From Rhizobium sp. RU36D (GTDB lineage Bacteria; Pseudomonadota; Alphaproteobacteria; Rhizobiales; Rhizobiaceae): 64,000 nucleotides of DNA. The notes below the pieces were generated by a model. That model searched no databases. It saw only the letters and a list, made by a program, of their open reading frames with translations, and was not told the origin of the DNA. Shown here one piece after another: positions 8,243 to 18,816 of this stretch. A program made the translations under genes and the position numbers. The stretch is from contig NZ_FWXU01000001.1 in the NCBI RefSeq assembly GCF_900176345.1, positions 248,001-312,000 on the forward strand. Reading direction: 5' to 3'. Positions within the stretch are counted from its first letter, which is position 1, and each line of letters opens with the position of its first letter.

Positions 8243-8642
8243 CTAGGCCCCCACACCGGCTTTACACGTTTAATCTGCTGCTACGGATCTGCACATTACA
8301 ACTGCACTCGCCGAAACCCCGAACACCTTTAAGTGCATGCGGTGCAGGATGGATTCCCGCATCAGGTTCGTCAAAGCAAAGTTTCGTCGCAAAGAGGGCA
8401 TTCCACAATAACCAACAGATTTTTTTCACATCAGCTCATAGATGGCATTGACGATGGCAACAGCCGCAACGGAGCCACGGCAAAAGCGAGTGCCAAAAGG
8501 ACTTTCACCACCTAGATACGCGGTTTTTGCATATCTAGGCGGTTGCGACATGCGACTGGGAGCGAATCGAGCGCTGACGGCCTCGCCACCAGAAGACCGT
8601 TCCCAATGGCACGGCACTACGCGTTGCAGCCCGTCTCCGACA
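8243..8642. other. Intergenic region, no gene supported
   Basis: Four hundred bases between the divergent start of the coiled-coil gene and the end of the FAH-family gene. Short open frames here lack ribosome sites and coding character. The one clear structure is an 8-bp perfect inverted repeat, CCTAGATA with TATCTAGG, at 8511-8518 and 8532-8539. I see no tRNA. The left part should contain the promoter of the coiled-coil gene. Confidence 0.5.
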
Positions 8643-9347
8643 TCATTCGGCAGCCCCCAGGACCAGGGTAATCGGCGACAGTCCCTCTACCTCGCCACTG
8701 ATGCGGTCGCCTGCCACCACGGGGCCCACACCGGCAGGCGTTCCCGTATAGATCAGGTCGCCTGGCACGAGATGATAGTATTGCGAGAGGTGGCTGATGA
8801 GCTCCGCAACGGACCAGACCATGTCGGACAAGTGCGCGTCCTGCTTCACCACATCGCCGACCTTCAGCGAGATCCGCTGCGGACCGACGGTCCCGAAGAC
8901 CGCCTTTGGCGTGATCTCACCGATGACGGCCGAATTCTCGAACGCCTTGCCCAGAGACCAGGGGCGCTGCTTGGCCTTGGCTGCGTTCTGCAGATCCCGG
9001 CGGGTCATATCGAGGCCCGCGGCATAGCCGTAGACAATGCTACCGGCATCCTCGGTAGAGATACGAAAGGCCGGCGCGCCGATGGCGACCACGAATTCCA
9101 TCTCGTAATGAAGATTGCTCGTTCCCGGGGGATAGGGGATTTCGCTGCCGCTCGGCACGATGGCGGAGGCCGGCTTGGTGAAATAAAACGGCGCCTCGCG
9201 ATCCACTTCATGGCCCATCTCGGCGGCGTGGTCGGCATAGTTGCGCCCGACGCAGAAGATGCGATGGACCGGGAAAGCCGCGGCTTCGCCCTTGACTGGC
9301 ACCAGCGGCGTCGCGGGAACCTCGAATAATGCCTTGGTCGTGCTCAA
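8643..9347 (-). CDS. Fumarylacetoacetate hydrolase family protein (fumarylpyruvate hydrolase/acylpyruvase type)
   Basis: A 234-residue single-domain FAH protein, the length of FAHD1-like acylpyruvases. The motif run is typical: FCVGRNYADHAAEMG near residue 32, then FTKPASAIVPSG, a metal-binding HYEMEFVVAIG (Glu residues), and the C-terminal GDLIYTGTPAGVGPV. It hydrolyses the C-C bond of 2,4-dioxo acids such as fumarylpyruvate in aromatic-ring breakdown, or decarboxylates oxaloacetate. I place the start at a TTG (9347) with AGGAG six bases upstream. The longer frame to 9446 has no ribosome site and overlaps the control region of the divergent MarR gene, a likely regulator. Confidence 0.85.
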   Translation of the reverse strand: MSTTKALFEVPATPLVPVKGEAAAFPVHRIFCVGRNYADHAAEMGHEVDREAPFYFTKPASAIVPSGSEIPYPPGTSNLHYEMEFVVAIGAPAFRISTEDAGSIVYGYAAGLDMTRRDLQNAAKAKQRPWSLGKAFENSAVIGEITPKAVFGTVGPQRISLKVGDVVKQDAHLSDMVWSVAELISHLSQYYHLVPGDLIYTGTPAGVGPVVAGDRISGEVEGLSPITLVLGAAE

Positions 9348-9534
9348 TGTCTTGCTCCTCTTCGCGTCCGTGTCGTGTTCTCTAATCGGACGGCGGGACC
9401 ATAGACGAGGAATTCTCGCAAGTCGCGCGTGCCCTCGCGGGTTCACGGCCGCACATGCTCTTCCAGCGCCTCTTTTTTCTTGGCTCGATTGCCGCTAGTG
9501 ATGACGACACGACAAACGAAGGGGGAGGTTCGGT

Positions 9535-9990
9535 ATGTTGGAAATCTACGAAATGCCCGGACACCTGATTCGCAGGCTGAACCAGGTCTCGGTCTCACTC
9601 TTCATGGAAGAGACGTCCAAGAAGGGCTTCGACCTCACCCCCGTGCAATATGCAGCGCTGAGCGCGATTGACACCCGGCCCGGGCTGGACCAGGCCACCC
9701 TCGCCAACCATATCGCCTATGATCGCGTGACCATCGGCGGTGTCGTCGACCGCCTGGTGCAGAAAGACCTGGTGAGGCGGGAAACCAATGCCAAAGATCG
9801 CCGCGCCCGCGAACTTTACCTGACCGACAAGGGCAAGCAGACCCTCAAGGATATCAGGCCGATCGTCTGGCACATGCAGACACTGCTGCTGGAAGGTCTT
9901 GATGAGAAAGAGCGGGAGGTGTTCGTGGCGCTCTTGCGCAAGGCGGCCGACGCCGGGAACGAGATGAGCCGCGCACCCCTTAGGCTCTAG
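9535..9990 (+). CDS. MarR-family transcriptional regulator
   Basis: A 151-residue winged-helix repressor. The helix-turn-helix (QATLANHIAYDRVTIGGVVDRL) is centred near residue 65 and followed by the MarR wing signature KDRRARELYLTDKGK. GGGAGG lies seven bases before the ATG. It is transcribed away from the FAH-family gene across 187 bases. MarR proteins in that position commonly sense an aromatic acid and repress the adjacent catabolic gene; that link is inference. Confidence 0.88.
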   Translation: MLEIYEMPGHLIRRLNQVSVSLFMEETSKKGFDLTPVQYAALSAIDTRPGLDQATLANHIAYDRVTIGGVVDRLVQKDLVRRETNAKDRRARELYLTDKGKQTLKDIRPIVWHMQTLLLEGLDEKEREVFVALLRKAADAGNEMSRAPLRL

Positions 9991-10357
9991 CGCCACTGCC
10001 CCGAAAGCGACCACCGTTCGCTATATCAAACAGTCACATCAATGGCTTAGTGTGCCCGGCCTGAGAGGCGACTGTGGGCGGCGGCCGATCGGCCACCTGC
10101 CTCCCGATGGCACGCCTTTGTCCCGTTAAGACTGCCGATTAGCCGAATTTTCATACTTCAAGGCTTAAAGGGAGCGTAAGAGCGACCGACACCGCGCGGA
10201 AATACTTCAACCAGCTCTGGCTTGCCTGCTTTAGACGTAGATGTTTATTTGGAACGTCATGTCTCGATGCAAATGGATTTCAGAAGACGAGGGAGCCCGG
10301 CGCGAGCGCTGCGGTATCCGTTCACGCGAAGCCAAGTTAACCGAAAGGGCATAACTG
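9991..10357. other. Intergenic region upstream of manC
   Basis: Contains a perfect 12-bp palindrome GGCCGATCGGCC (10083-10094) inside a longer GC-rich stem, which could end the marR transcript although no T-run follows. The right half is the promoter region of manC; no convincing -35/-10 pair stands out. I support no gene here. Confidence 0.45.
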
Positions 10358-11785
10358 ATGACGAACAAGATCGTACCCGTGATTTTGGCGGGCGGTAAGG
10401 GAACGAGATTGTGGCCGCTCTCACGTGCCACGGCAGCCAAGCAGTTCATCCGTTTCATCGGCGACCAGACACTCTTCCAGATGACCCTGGAGCGGGTGGG
10501 AGACCCCGCCCTGTATGAGCCGCCCGTTGTCGTGACCAATGAGGAATTCCGCTTCCTGGTCGCCGAACAGGCGCGCGAACAGTCAATGCCCTTGTCGATG
10601 ATCGTGCTGGAGCCGTCTGCCCGCAACACCGCAGCGGCGGTCGCGGCCGCAGCTGCCATCGTCTCCAAGCAGTATGGCGATGATGCCGTGATGTTCGTCC
10701 TCCCATCCGACCACAGCATAACAGTGGACGACGCCTACAAGACCTGCGTCCGGATCGCGGCCGATGCGGCCCGCACCGGAAAGCTGGTGACCTTCGGCAT
10801 TAGCCCGACCGAGCCAGCCACCGGCTATGGCTATATCGAGCTCGGCGATGCCCTGCCCGGCGGTGCACACAAGGTCAATCGCTTCGTCGAAAAGCCGAAG
10901 GCCGAGGCCGCCCAGAAGATGGTCGATGCCGGCAATTACTACTGGAACTCCGGCATGTTCCTGTTTACTGCAGGCCGCATTGCCGCTGAAATGACCACGC
11001 ACGCCCCCGAGGTCGTGGCAGCAGCCACAAACGCGGTTGCCAAGGCGCAGAAGGATCTGGACTTCACGCGCCTCGACGCGCAGGCCTTCGCCGAGAGCCC
11101 CAGCATCTCCATCGACTACGCCGTGATGGAAAAGACCGCCAATGCAGCCGTCGTTCCGGCCGCCATCAACTGGTCCGACCTCGGCAGCTGGGATGCCATC
11201 TGGAAGACCGGCAGTTCGGATGACAACGGCAATGTGGTCTCGGGCAATGCCACGCTGATTGGCACCAAGAATTCTCTCGTGATGTCCCGTTTCAGCCACC
11301 TGGCGGTCCAGGGCATGGAAAATGTCGCCGTCATCGCCAGCGAAGATGCCGTCTATGTCGGCAAGCTGGAGAACAGCCAGCAGGTCGGCGATCTGGTCAA
11401 GCACCTGGCCAGCTCCAAGAAGACGGAATACCTGACGGAAACCCACCCGACTTCGTTGCGCCCGTGGGGCGGCTATACATCGGTGCTGAATGGCGAGCGG
11501 TTCCAGGTGAAGCGCCTGTTCGTGCAGCCCGGCAAGAAGCTCTCGCTGCAGAAGCACCACCACCGTTCCGAGCACTGGATCGTCGTGAAGGGCGCTGCCG
11601 AAGTGACCATCGACGACAGCATCACCATGCTGCACGAAAACCAGTCGATCTACATCCCGCAGGGCGCGGTGCATCGCCTGCATAACCCCGGCAAGATCCT
11701 GCTCGAACTCATCGAAATCCAGACCGGCTCCTATCTCGGCGAAGACGATATCATCCGTCTCGTCGACGAGTTCGGACGAAGCTGA
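10358..11785 (+). CDS. manC: Mannose-1-phosphate guanylyltransferase / mannose-6-phosphate isomerase (bifunctional)
   Basis: A 475-residue type II PMI-GMP enzyme like AlgA, XanB and ManC. The N-terminal nucleotidyltransferase has the pyrophosphorylase signature AGGKGTRLWPLSR at residues 9-21 and the FVEKP motif. The C-terminal cupin isomerase has QKHHHRSEHWIVVKG with its metal-binding histidines. It converts fructose-6-P to mannose-6-P and mannose-1-P plus GTP to GDP-mannose, the donor for exopolysaccharide and LPS mannose and fucose. Single-gene unit closed by the hairpin at 11821; no polysaccharide genes are adjacent. Confidence 0.93.
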   Translation: MTNKIVPVILAGGKGTRLWPLSRATAAKQFIRFIGDQTLFQMTLERVGDPALYEPPVVVTNEEFRFLVAEQAREQSMPLSMIVLEPSARNTAAAVAAAAAIVSKQYGDDAVMFVLPSDHSITVDDAYKTCVRIAADAARTGKLVTFGISPTEPATGYGYIELGDALPGGAHKVNRFVEKPKAEAAQKMVDAGNYYWNSGMFLFTAGRIAAEMTTHAPEVVAAATNAVAKAQKDLDFTRLDAQAFAESPSISIDYAVMEKTANAAVVPAAINWSDLGSWDAIWKTGSSDDNGNVVSGNATLIGTKNSLVMSRFSHLAVQGMENVAVIASEDAVYVGKLENSQQVGDLVKHLASSKKTEYLTETHPTSLRPWGGYTSVLNGERFQVKRLFVQPGKKLSLQKHHHRSEHWIVVKGAAEVTIDDSITMLHENQSIYIPQGAVHRLHNPGKILLELIEIQTGSYLGEDDIIRLVDEFGRS

Positions 11786-11820
11786 GCCGAACGGCACTCC
11801 CGCAGTATTACTTAGTACCG

Positions 11821-11846
11821 CCCCCGTGCATTCCCATGCGCGGGGG
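11821..11846 (+). terminator. Terminator hairpin after manC
   Basis: An 11-bp stem with one G-T pair, CCCCCGTGCAT against ATGCGCGGGGG, and a 4-base loop, 36 bases past the manC stop. The downstream T-run is weak. Confidence 0.65.
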
Positions 11847-12071
11847 TCCGCATTTCAGCGCATTGGCGCGGGCTCATAAACTCCAGCCGCCCATCGACGC
11901 GCCCCCAGAGCCCCTCCGGGTAAAACGACCCACCTATGCTTAGGGAATGCCGACACCCCAGCGCCGGTTTGTATATCGTCAGTTCGTTCTTGCTTTATCT
12001 GCGTGCATTGCACAAGATCGCGGCAGCGTCCAAAAAAGCATAAGGTTCGGGCATTCCGGCCAAGGGGTGAC

Positions 12072-15000
12072 ATGTCGATCAAAGCCAGCATCTATCATCT
12101 GACCCATTATCGCTATGACAAGCCCGTCAGGCTCGGACCCCAGATCATAAGGCTGAAGCCGGCGGCCCATTCACGAACCAAGGTTCTCAGCCATTCGCTG
12201 AAAGTCACGCCCTCCAACCACTTCGTGAACCTGCAGCAAGACCCCTACGGCAACTACCAGGCCCGCTTCGTTTTTCCGGATCCCGTCACGGAGTTCAAGA
12301 TCGAGGTCGACCTGATCGCCGACATGACGGTCTACAACCCCTTCGACTTCTTCGTCGAGGAGGAGGCCACCACCTGGCCATTCCAATATCCCGCCGACCT
12401 TCGCGACGACCTGGCCATCTATATGAAGCCTGAGCCGACCGGCCCGGCTCTCGAAGCTTTCATGGCATCCGTCGACAATTCGAAGGACCAGAAGACCGTC
12501 GACATGGTGGTCGAGCTGAACGCCCGGCTGCAGCGCGAGATCGGCTATATCATCCGGCTGGAACCCGGCGTGCAGACGCCGGAGGACACGCTGACGCTCG
12601 CCAAGGGCTCCTGCCGCGATACCAGCTGGCTTCTGGTGCAGGTGCTGCGGCATCTGGGTTTCGCCGCGCGCTTCGTGTCCGGCTATCTGATCCAGCTGAC
12701 CCCGGATCTCAAGGCGCTGGACGGCCCCTCCGGCACGGAGGTGGATTTCACCGACCTGCATGCCTGGTGCGAGGTCTATCTGCCCGGCGCCGGTTGGGTC
12801 GGCCTCGACCCGACCTCGGGCCTTCTGACGGGCGAAAGCCATATCCCGCTCGCCGCCACGCCGCATTATCGCAACGCCGCGCCGATCACCGGTGGTTTTT
12901 TCGGCCATGCCAATACGGAATTCGACTTCGCGATGAAGGTGAACCGGGTTGCCGAGCACCCGCGCATCACCAAGCCCTTTTCCGAGGAATCCTGGCAGGC
13001 GCTTGATGCGCTGGGCCACAAGGTGGACGGCATTTTGCAGGCGGAAGACGTGCGCCTGACCATGGGGGGTGAACCGACCTTCGTATCCATCGACGACTTC
13101 CAGTCGGGCGAGTGGAATACCGATGCCGTTGGCCCGACCAAGCGGGCCAAGGCCGATGTGCTGATCCGCCGCCTGCGCGAGCGCTTCGCCCCCGGTGGCT
13201 TCCTGCATTACGGCCAGGGCAAGTGGTATCCCGGCGAAAGCCTGCCGCGCTGGACCTTCTCGCTCTATTGGCGCAAGGACGGCATTCCGATCTGGTCCAA
13301 TCCGGACCTGATTGCCGTCGAGGCGCGCGATCACAAGGTCACTCATGAGGATGCAGCCCAGTTGCTCCAGGCCATCGCCGTCGAACTCGACATTCCCACT
13401 GAGAACGTGGCGCCCGCCTACGAGGATCCAGCGGAATGGATCGTCAAGGAGGCCAATCTTCCTGAAAATGTCGATCCATCCAATTCGAAGCTCAAGGATC
13501 CGGAAGAGCGCAACCGCATCGCCAAGGTGTTTTCAGCAGGCCTGACCGAGCCGGCGGGCTATGTGCTGCCGGTGCAGGCCTGGCAGGCGCGGGTCTCGGG
13601 CCGCACCTGGGTCAGCGAGAAGTGGCGCACCCGGCGCGGCCGCCTCTACCTCGTTCCGGGAGACAGCCCCGTCGGCTTCCGCCTGCCGCTGAACTCGCTG
13701 CCCTATATCTCGCCGTCCTGGTACCCCTATATCAATCCGACCGACACCACCGTGGCAAAACCGCCGCTGCCTGATTTCTCCGCGGAGAAAGGTCGTGTCA
13801 TGCCGGAACATTCGCTGCGGCGCGACATCGCGCAGCAGCAGCAGATGGGTCAGTCCTACGAGGAGATCGGCGGCAGGGTCCGCACCGCCATTTCGGTGGA
13901 AGTGCGCGATGGCAGGCTTTGCGTCTTCATGCCGCCGACCGCTGCCCTGGAAGACTATCTCGACCTCGTCGCGTCTGCCGAGCGTGCCGCAGCCGCCATC
14001 GGCCTGCCCGTTCATATCGAGGGATATGCGCCGCCCCATGACGAGCGCATCAATGTCATCCGCGTCGCGCCTGATCCTGGTGTCATCGAGGTGAACATCC
14101 ATCCGGCCTCCAATTGGAGCGACTGCGTCGCGACAACGGAGGCGATCTACGAAGAGGCACGGCAGTCGCGGCTGGGTGCCGACAAGTTCATGATCGACGG
14201 ACGCCACACCGGCACCGGCGGTGGCAACCATGTCGTCGTCGGCGGCGCCAACACGAATGACAGCCCGTTCCTGCGGCGTCCGGACCTGTTGAAGAGCATT
14301 GTTCTGCACTGGCAGCGGCACCCCTCGCTCTCCTACCTGTTCGCCGGCCTGTTCATCGGCCCGACAAGCCAGGCGCCGCGCATCGATGAAGCACGCCATG
14401 ACAGCCTGTACGAACTGGAAATCGCGCTGGCTCAGGTGCCGATGCCGGGTCAGGGCGTCCCTCCCCTGCCATGGCTGGTCGACCGGCTGTTCCGCAACCT
14501 GCTGATCGACGTAACCGGCAATACCCATCGCTCGGAAATCTGCATCGACAAGCTGTTTTCGCCCGATGGACCGACCGGTCGGCTTGGCCTTATCGAGTTC
14601 CGCGGCTTCGAAATGCCGCCGAACGCCCGCATGAGTCTTGCCCAGCAATTGCTGGTGCGCGCCCTGATCGCCCGGTTCTGGCAGAACCCGGTCGGCGGAC
14701 GCTTTGTCCGCTGGGGCACGGCGCTGCACGATCGCTTCATGTTACCGCATTTCGTCTGGCAGGATTTCCTGGAGGTGCTGGCGGACTTGCGCGACCATGG
14801 CTTCGACTTCCGTCCGGAATGGTTCGCCGCCCAACTTGAATTCCGATTCCCCTTCTTCGGCGAGGTGGAATATGGCGGCGCGAAGCTGGAACTGCGCCAG
14901 GCGCTGGAGCCCTGGCACGTGATGGGCGAACAAGGCGCCATTGGCGGCACCGTGCGCTATGTCGATTCCTCTGTCGAGCGACTGCAGGTGCGCCTCGAAA

Positions 15001-15395
15001 CCGGCAATCCTGAGCGTTACAAGGTTGCCTGCAACGGCCGTGCGGTGCCCCTCGCTTCCACCGGCGAGAACGGCGTTGCGGTCGGCGGCGTGCGCTACAA
15101 GGCCTGGCAGCCGGCATCGGGCCTGCATCCGGTCCTGCCCGTCAACACTCCGCTTACTTTCGACATTTATGATACATGGTCAAACCGCTCCATCGGAGGC
15201 TGCATCTATCATGTCGCCCATCCCGGAGGTCGCAACTATGATACTTTCCCTGTGAACGGGAACGAAGCCGAGGCCCGTCGCCTTGCACGTTTCGAACCAT
15301 GGGGGCACACTGCGGGAATCTATTCGCTCTGGCCAGAACAGGCCTCGGCGGAATTTCCCCATACGCTGGATTTGCGGCGGCCGCAGGGTATGTAA
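12072..15395 (+). CDS. Transglutaminase-like + DUF2126 (putative amidoligase) fusion protein
   Basis: A 1107-residue cytoplasmic protein with no signal peptide. Residues 3-90 form the bacterial transglutaminase N-terminal region ([13 protein letters not shown]). Residues about 160-270 form a transglutaminase-like core with the triad Cys in GSCRDTSW (about 180), His in DLHAW (about 229) and Asp in GLDPTSG (about 246). From about 300 to the end is DUF2126, a family predicted to be an amidoligase, with HTGTGGGNH and RGFEMPP stretches. The ATG at 12072 has AGGGG upstream. First of three tightly packed genes. Predicted role: forming or cleaving amide bonds on an unknown peptide or protein substrate. 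Fusion of both activities is normal for the family. Confidence 0.85.
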   Translation: MSIKASIYHLTHYRYDKPVRLGPQIIRLKPAAHSRTKVLSHSLKVTPSNHFVNLQQDPYGNYQARFVFPDPVTEFKIEVDLIADMTVYNPFDFFVEEEATTWPFQYPADLRDDLAIYMKPEPTGPALEAFMASVDNSKDQKTVDMVVELNARLQREIGYIIRLEPGVQTPEDTLTLAKGSCRDTSWLLVQVLRHLGFAARFVSGYLIQLTPDLKALDGPSGTEVDFTDLHAWCEVYLPGAGWVGLDPTSGLLTGESHIPLAATPHYRNAAPITGGFFGHANTEFDFAMKVNRVAEHPRITKPFSEESWQALDALGHKVDGILQAEDVRLTMGGEPTFVSIDDFQSGEWNTDAVGPTKRAKADVLIRRLRERFAPGGFLHYGQGKWYPGESLPRWTFSLYWRKDGIPIWSNPDLIAVEARDHKVTHEDAAQLLQAIAVELDIPTENVAPAYEDPAEWIVKEANLPENVDPSNSKLKDPEERNRIAKVFSAGLTEPAGYVLPVQAWQARVSGRTWVSEKWRTRRGRLYLVPGDSPVGFRLPLNSLPYISPSWYPYINPTDTTVAKPPLPDFSAEKGRVMPEHSLRRDIAQQQQMGQSYEEIGGRVRTAISVEVRDGRLCVFMPPTAALEDYLDLVASAERAAAAIGLPVHIEGYAPPHDERINVIRVAPDPGVIEVNIHPASNWSDCVATTEAIYEEARQSRLGADKFMIDGRHTGTGGGNHVVVGGANTNDSPFLRRPDLLKSIVLHWQRHPSLSYLFAGLFIGPTSQAPRIDEARHDSLYELEIALAQVPMPGQGVPPLPWLVDRLFRNLLIDVTGNTHRSEICIDKLFSPDGPTGRLGLIEFRGFEMPPNARMSLAQQLLVRALIARFWQNPVGGRFVRWGTALHDRFMLPHFVWQDFLEVLADLRDHGFDFRPEWFAAQLEFRFPFFGEVEYGGAKLELRQALEPWHVMGEQGAIGGTVRYVDSSVERLQVRLETGNPERYKVACNGRAVPLASTGENGVAVGGVRYKAWQPASGLHPVLPVNTPLTFDIYDTWSNRSIGGCIYHVAHPGGRNYDTFPVNGNEAEARRLARFEPWGHTAGIYSLWPEQASAEFPHTLDLRRPQGM

Positions 15396-17816
15396 ATGTC
15401 GATTAAAACAGCAGCGGAAAAAACCGCCGCGAGAGCAAAACCGGAAACACCGAAAGCCTTGGGTTATCAGGCGATGAAAGGTGTGGCCGACGAAATGCTC
15501 GACACCAACGGCATGATCAGGCCTGTCTGGCAAAAATTCGTCAACGGCCTGTCTGACCTGTCGGAGCACCAACTGCATGAACGCTTCGCCCGGGCGGAAC
15601 GCTATCTGCGCGATGCCGGCGTGTTTTACCGCGCCTATGGCGCTTCCGACAATTCAGAACGCGCCTGGCCGCTGTCGCATATTCCCGTCCTGATCGACGA
15701 CAAGGAATGGGCCGAGCTTTCGGCAGGGCTGGTGCAGCGGGCAAACCTGCTGGAAGCGATCGTTTCGGACATCTACAGCGACAACCGGCTGGTGCAGGAA
15801 GGCTATCTTCCCCCGGCCCTCATCGCCTCCAATCCGGAGTTCCTGCGGCCACTGGTGGGCGTGAAGCCTGCCGGCGGCCATTACCTGCATTTCTGTTCCT
15901 TCGAGATCGGCCGCGGCCCTGACGGCAACTGGTGGGTGCTGGCCGATCGCACGCAGGCCCCTTCCGGCGCCGGTTTTGCGCTGGAGAACCGGGTGGCGAC
16001 CACCCGCGCCTTCTCCGATATCTATGCCGATATGCATGTGCATCGCCTCGCCTCGTTCTTCGGGGCTTTTCGCGATGCGCTTCAGGGCAGCAAGCAGAAC
16101 AATGACGACCGCATCGGCGTCCTGACGCCGGGCCCGGCCAACGAGACCTATTTCGAACACGCCTATATCGCCCGTTATCTCGGCTTCATGCTGCTGGAAG
16201 GCGAAGACCTTGCCGTGCACAAGGGCCGGGTCATGGTGCGGACGGTCGCCGGCCTGAAGCCCGTCAGCGTCTTGTGGCGGCGCCTCGATGCCAATTACAC
16301 CGATCCTCTGGAACTGAACCAGCATTCCCATCTGGGCACGCCGGGCATGGTACAGGCCCTGCGCGAAGGCGCGGTCACCTTCGTCAATGCCCTGGGCTCG
16401 GGCATTCTGGAAACCCGCGCGCTGCTTGCCTTCATGCCGACGGTCTGTCGCCATCTCCTAGGAGAAGACCTGGCGCTGCCCTCGATCGCCACCTGGTGGT
16501 GCGGCCAGAAGGCGGAACGCGAGCATGTCGCTCGCAATATTGGTAAGATGGTCATCGGCCCCGCCTATTCGCGCATGCCGTTCTTTGACGACAACAGCCA
16601 GTCGGTCCTCGGCTCGTCACTGCGCTCGAATGCCAAGACCTCGATTGCGGAATGGCTGGAGACCGACGGCGCCAAGCTCGTCGGCCAGGAAGTCGTGACG
16701 CTGTCCACGACACCCGCCTTCGTCGATGGCAAACTGGTGCCGCGGCCGATGAGCTTGCGTGTCTTTGCCGCGCGGACCAAGGATGGCTGGCAGATCATGC
16801 CGGGCGGCTTTGCCCGCATCGGCTCCGGCGACGACGTGGCGGCGATTGCCATGCAGTCCGGTGGCAGCGCCGCCGATGTCTGGATCGTTTCCGACAAGCC
16901 CGTCCCGGTCACCACCCTGCTGCCGCCCGAGGAAAGCTTCGAGCGCAACATGCCGGGCAGCCTGCCGAGCCGGGCGGCCGACAACCTGTTCTGGCTGGGG
17001 CGCTATATCGAGCGGGCCGAAGGCGCATTGCGCATCCTGCGCGCCTGGCATTCCCGATATGCCGAGACCGCCAACCGCAAGATGCCGCTGCTCGCCGATG
17101 TCAGCAGCTACCTCGCTGCGCTCGATATCGACATGGAGAGCGACCGCGGCGTGCCGGACAGCCTGCTGCGCAACATCGACAGCGCCGTCTATTCCGCCAG
17201 CAACATTCGCGACCGGTTCTCGCCCGATGGCTGGCTGGCTCTGAAGGACCTGTCCAAGACGGCACGCCGGTTCCACGACAACGTCAAGCCCGGCGACGAC
17301 GCCTCCCATGCCATGACCATCCTGCTGCGCAAGCTCGCGGGCTTTGCCGGTCTCGTGCATGAAAACATGTATCGCTTCACCGGATGGCGCTTCCTGTCGA
17401 TCGGTCGCTATCTGGAGCGCGGCCTGCACATGACGCGCCTGCTCGGGCACATGTCCGGCAACGAGGCACCCGACGGTGCGCTCGACATGCTGCTGGAGAT
17501 CGGCGACAACGTCATGACCCATCGACGCCGCTACAACGTCAACACCGCCCGCCTGACCGTGACCGATCTGCTCGCGCTCGACCCGCTCAACCCGCGCTCG
17601 ATCCTGTTCCAGTTGAACGAGATCCGCACGGAGGTCGAACAACTGCCAAACGCCTTCGTCAACGGCCAGATGTCGCCGTTCTACCGGGAAGCCATGCGGC
17701 TGCATTCGGGACTGGCGGTGATGACGCCGGAAGCCATGTCGGTCGAGGTCTACAAGAAGCTGGAAACAGAGATGGAGAAGCTCTCCGACCTCCTCTCCCA
17801 GACCTATCTGGGATAA
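15396..17816 (+). CDS. Circularly permuted ATP-grasp + alpha-E domain protein
   Basis: An 806-residue fusion. Residues about 80-480 match circularly permuted type 2 ATP-grasp ligases (landmarks LTPGPANETYFEHAY, GLKPVSVLWRR, the acidic ALPSIATWWCGQ stretch). From about residue 520 (LPSRAADNLFWLGRYIERAE) to the end is the all-helical alpha-E domain. In other bacteria these are often separate genes; here they are fused. ATP-grasp enzymes join a carboxylate to an amine through an acylphosphate. The start codon directly abuts the upstream TAA, so translation is surely coupled to the amidoligase gene. Substrate unknown. Confidence 0.88.
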   Translation: MSIKTAAEKTAARAKPETPKALGYQAMKGVADEMLDTNGMIRPVWQKFVNGLSDLSEHQLHERFARAERYLRDAGVFYRAYGASDNSERAWPLSHIPVLIDDKEWAELSAGLVQRANLLEAIVSDIYSDNRLVQEGYLPPALIASNPEFLRPLVGVKPAGGHYLHFCSFEIGRGPDGNWWVLADRTQAPSGAGFALENRVATTRAFSDIYADMHVHRLASFFGAFRDALQGSKQNNDDRIGVLTPGPANETYFEHAYIARYLGFMLLEGEDLAVHKGRVMVRTVAGLKPVSVLWRRLDANYTDPLELNQHSHLGTPGMVQALREGAVTFVNALGSGILETRALLAFMPTVCRHLLGEDLALPSIATWWCGQKAEREHVARNIGKMVIGPAYSRMPFFDDNSQSVLGSSLRSNAKTSIAEWLETDGAKLVGQEVVTLSTTPAFVDGKLVPRPMSLRVFAARTKDGWQIMPGGFARIGSGDDVAAIAMQSGGSAADVWIVSDKPVPVTTLLPPEESFERNMPGSLPSRAADNLFWLGRYIERAEGALRILRAWHSRYAETANRKMPLLADVSSYLAALDIDMESDRGVPDSLLRNIDSAVYSASNIRDRFSPDGWLALKDLSKTARRFHDNVKPGDDASHAMTILLRKLAGFAGLVHENMYRFTGWRFLSIGRYLERGLHMTRLLGHMSGNEAPDGALDMLLEIGDNVMTHRRRYNVNTARLTVTDLLALDPLNPRSILFQLNEIRTEVEQLPNAFVNGQMSPFYREAMRLHSGLAVMTPEAMSVEVYKKLETEMEKLSDLLSQTYLG

Positions 17817-17819
17817 CCG

Positions 17820-18698
17820 ATGATCTACGATCTCTCCCTGCACATGGGCTATGTCTACGACACACCGGCCTCCGGCGCGCATCACATCCTGCGGCTGATG
17901 CCGCTGTCGCTTCCCGATCGCCAGCGGCTTGTCGCCGGTGCCCTGAAGATCGAGCCGCAGCCGGAGGAAACCTCGAGTTTCACGGATTTTTTCGAGCATC
18001 CGGCGACCCATATCCACCTGCGCTCCCATCACGAGCGGCTGGATATCCGCATGCAGGCCCGCGTGATGATGCAGAGCCAGCCCATCGCAGTGGATTTCTC
18101 GCCGCTTCTGGAGCAGCTGCCTGACGACCTCGAAGACTACTGGACACTGGACGCGGCCTCGCCCCATCATTTCCTCGGCTCAAGCCCGCGCACCGGCATC
18201 GAGCCTGACATAGCCGCCTATGCCCGCAAGGGCCTGAAGCCCGGCATGACGGTGCGCCAGATTGCAGAAACGATCTGCAGGCGTATTCACACTGACTTCA
18301 AATACGATCCCGACGCCACGACCGTGGACACGACGCCTAGGGAAGCCTTCCTGCTGAAGCGCGGCGTCTGCCAGGATTTCTCCCACATCATGATCATTGC
18401 CCTGCGCAGTCTCGGCATTCCCGCCGGCTATGTCAGTGGCTTCCTGCGGACCATCCCACCACCGGGCAAGGAACGCCTTGAAGGGGCCGATGCCATGCAT
18501 GCCTGGGTGCGGGTCTGGTGCGGCAAGATCATGGGCTGGATCGAACTCGACCCGACCAACAACATCCCCGCTGGTACCGATCATGTCGTCGTCGCCTATG
18601 GCCGCGACTACTCCGATGTAGCCCCCGTGATCGGTGTGCTGAAAAGCTACGGCAGCCACACCATCATCCAGGCCGTCGACGTAATCCCGGTCAAATGA
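17820..18698 (+). CDS. Transglutaminase family protein (stand-alone)
   Basis: A 292-residue protein with the transglutaminase N-terminal region (IYDLSLHMGYVYDTP) and the core domain. The triad is present: Cys near 184 in RGVCQDFSH, His near 227 in AMHAWVR, Asp near 243 in IELDPTNN. It starts 3 bases after the ATP-grasp gene, so it is the third gene of the operon. Bacterial members may be cysteine proteases or amide transferases rather than cross-linkers. Having two transglutaminase-type proteins with a ligase suggests an attach-and-remove cycle; that is inference. Confidence 0.87.
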   Translation: MIYDLSLHMGYVYDTPASGAHHILRLMPLSLPDRQRLVAGALKIEPQPEETSSFTDFFEHPATHIHLRSHHERLDIRMQARVMMQSQPIAVDFSPLLEQLPDDLEDYWTLDAASPHHFLGSSPRTGIEPDIAAYARKGLKPGMTVRQIAETICRRIHTDFKYDPDATTVDTTPREAFLLKRGVCQDFSHIMIIALRSLGIPAGYVSGFLRTIPPPGKERLEGADAMHAWVRVWCGKIMGWIELDPTNNIPAGTDHVVVAYGRDYSDVAPVIGVLKSYGSHTIIQAVDVIPVK

Positions 18699-18816
18699 CC
18701 ATGAAAACGGCCTGAAGTCCGGGTTTTCCGCGCTATTCACTAAAATTGTAGCACGCGGCTTAAGCTGAAACAGACACTTCCTCGATAGGCTGTCGGCATC
18801 GAATTCCAATTTCGGG

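Noticed and set aside
10231..10719. A 162-codon minus-strand frame at the manC start
   Set aside because: It overlaps the conserved nucleotidyltransferase signature of manC and has no ribosome site.
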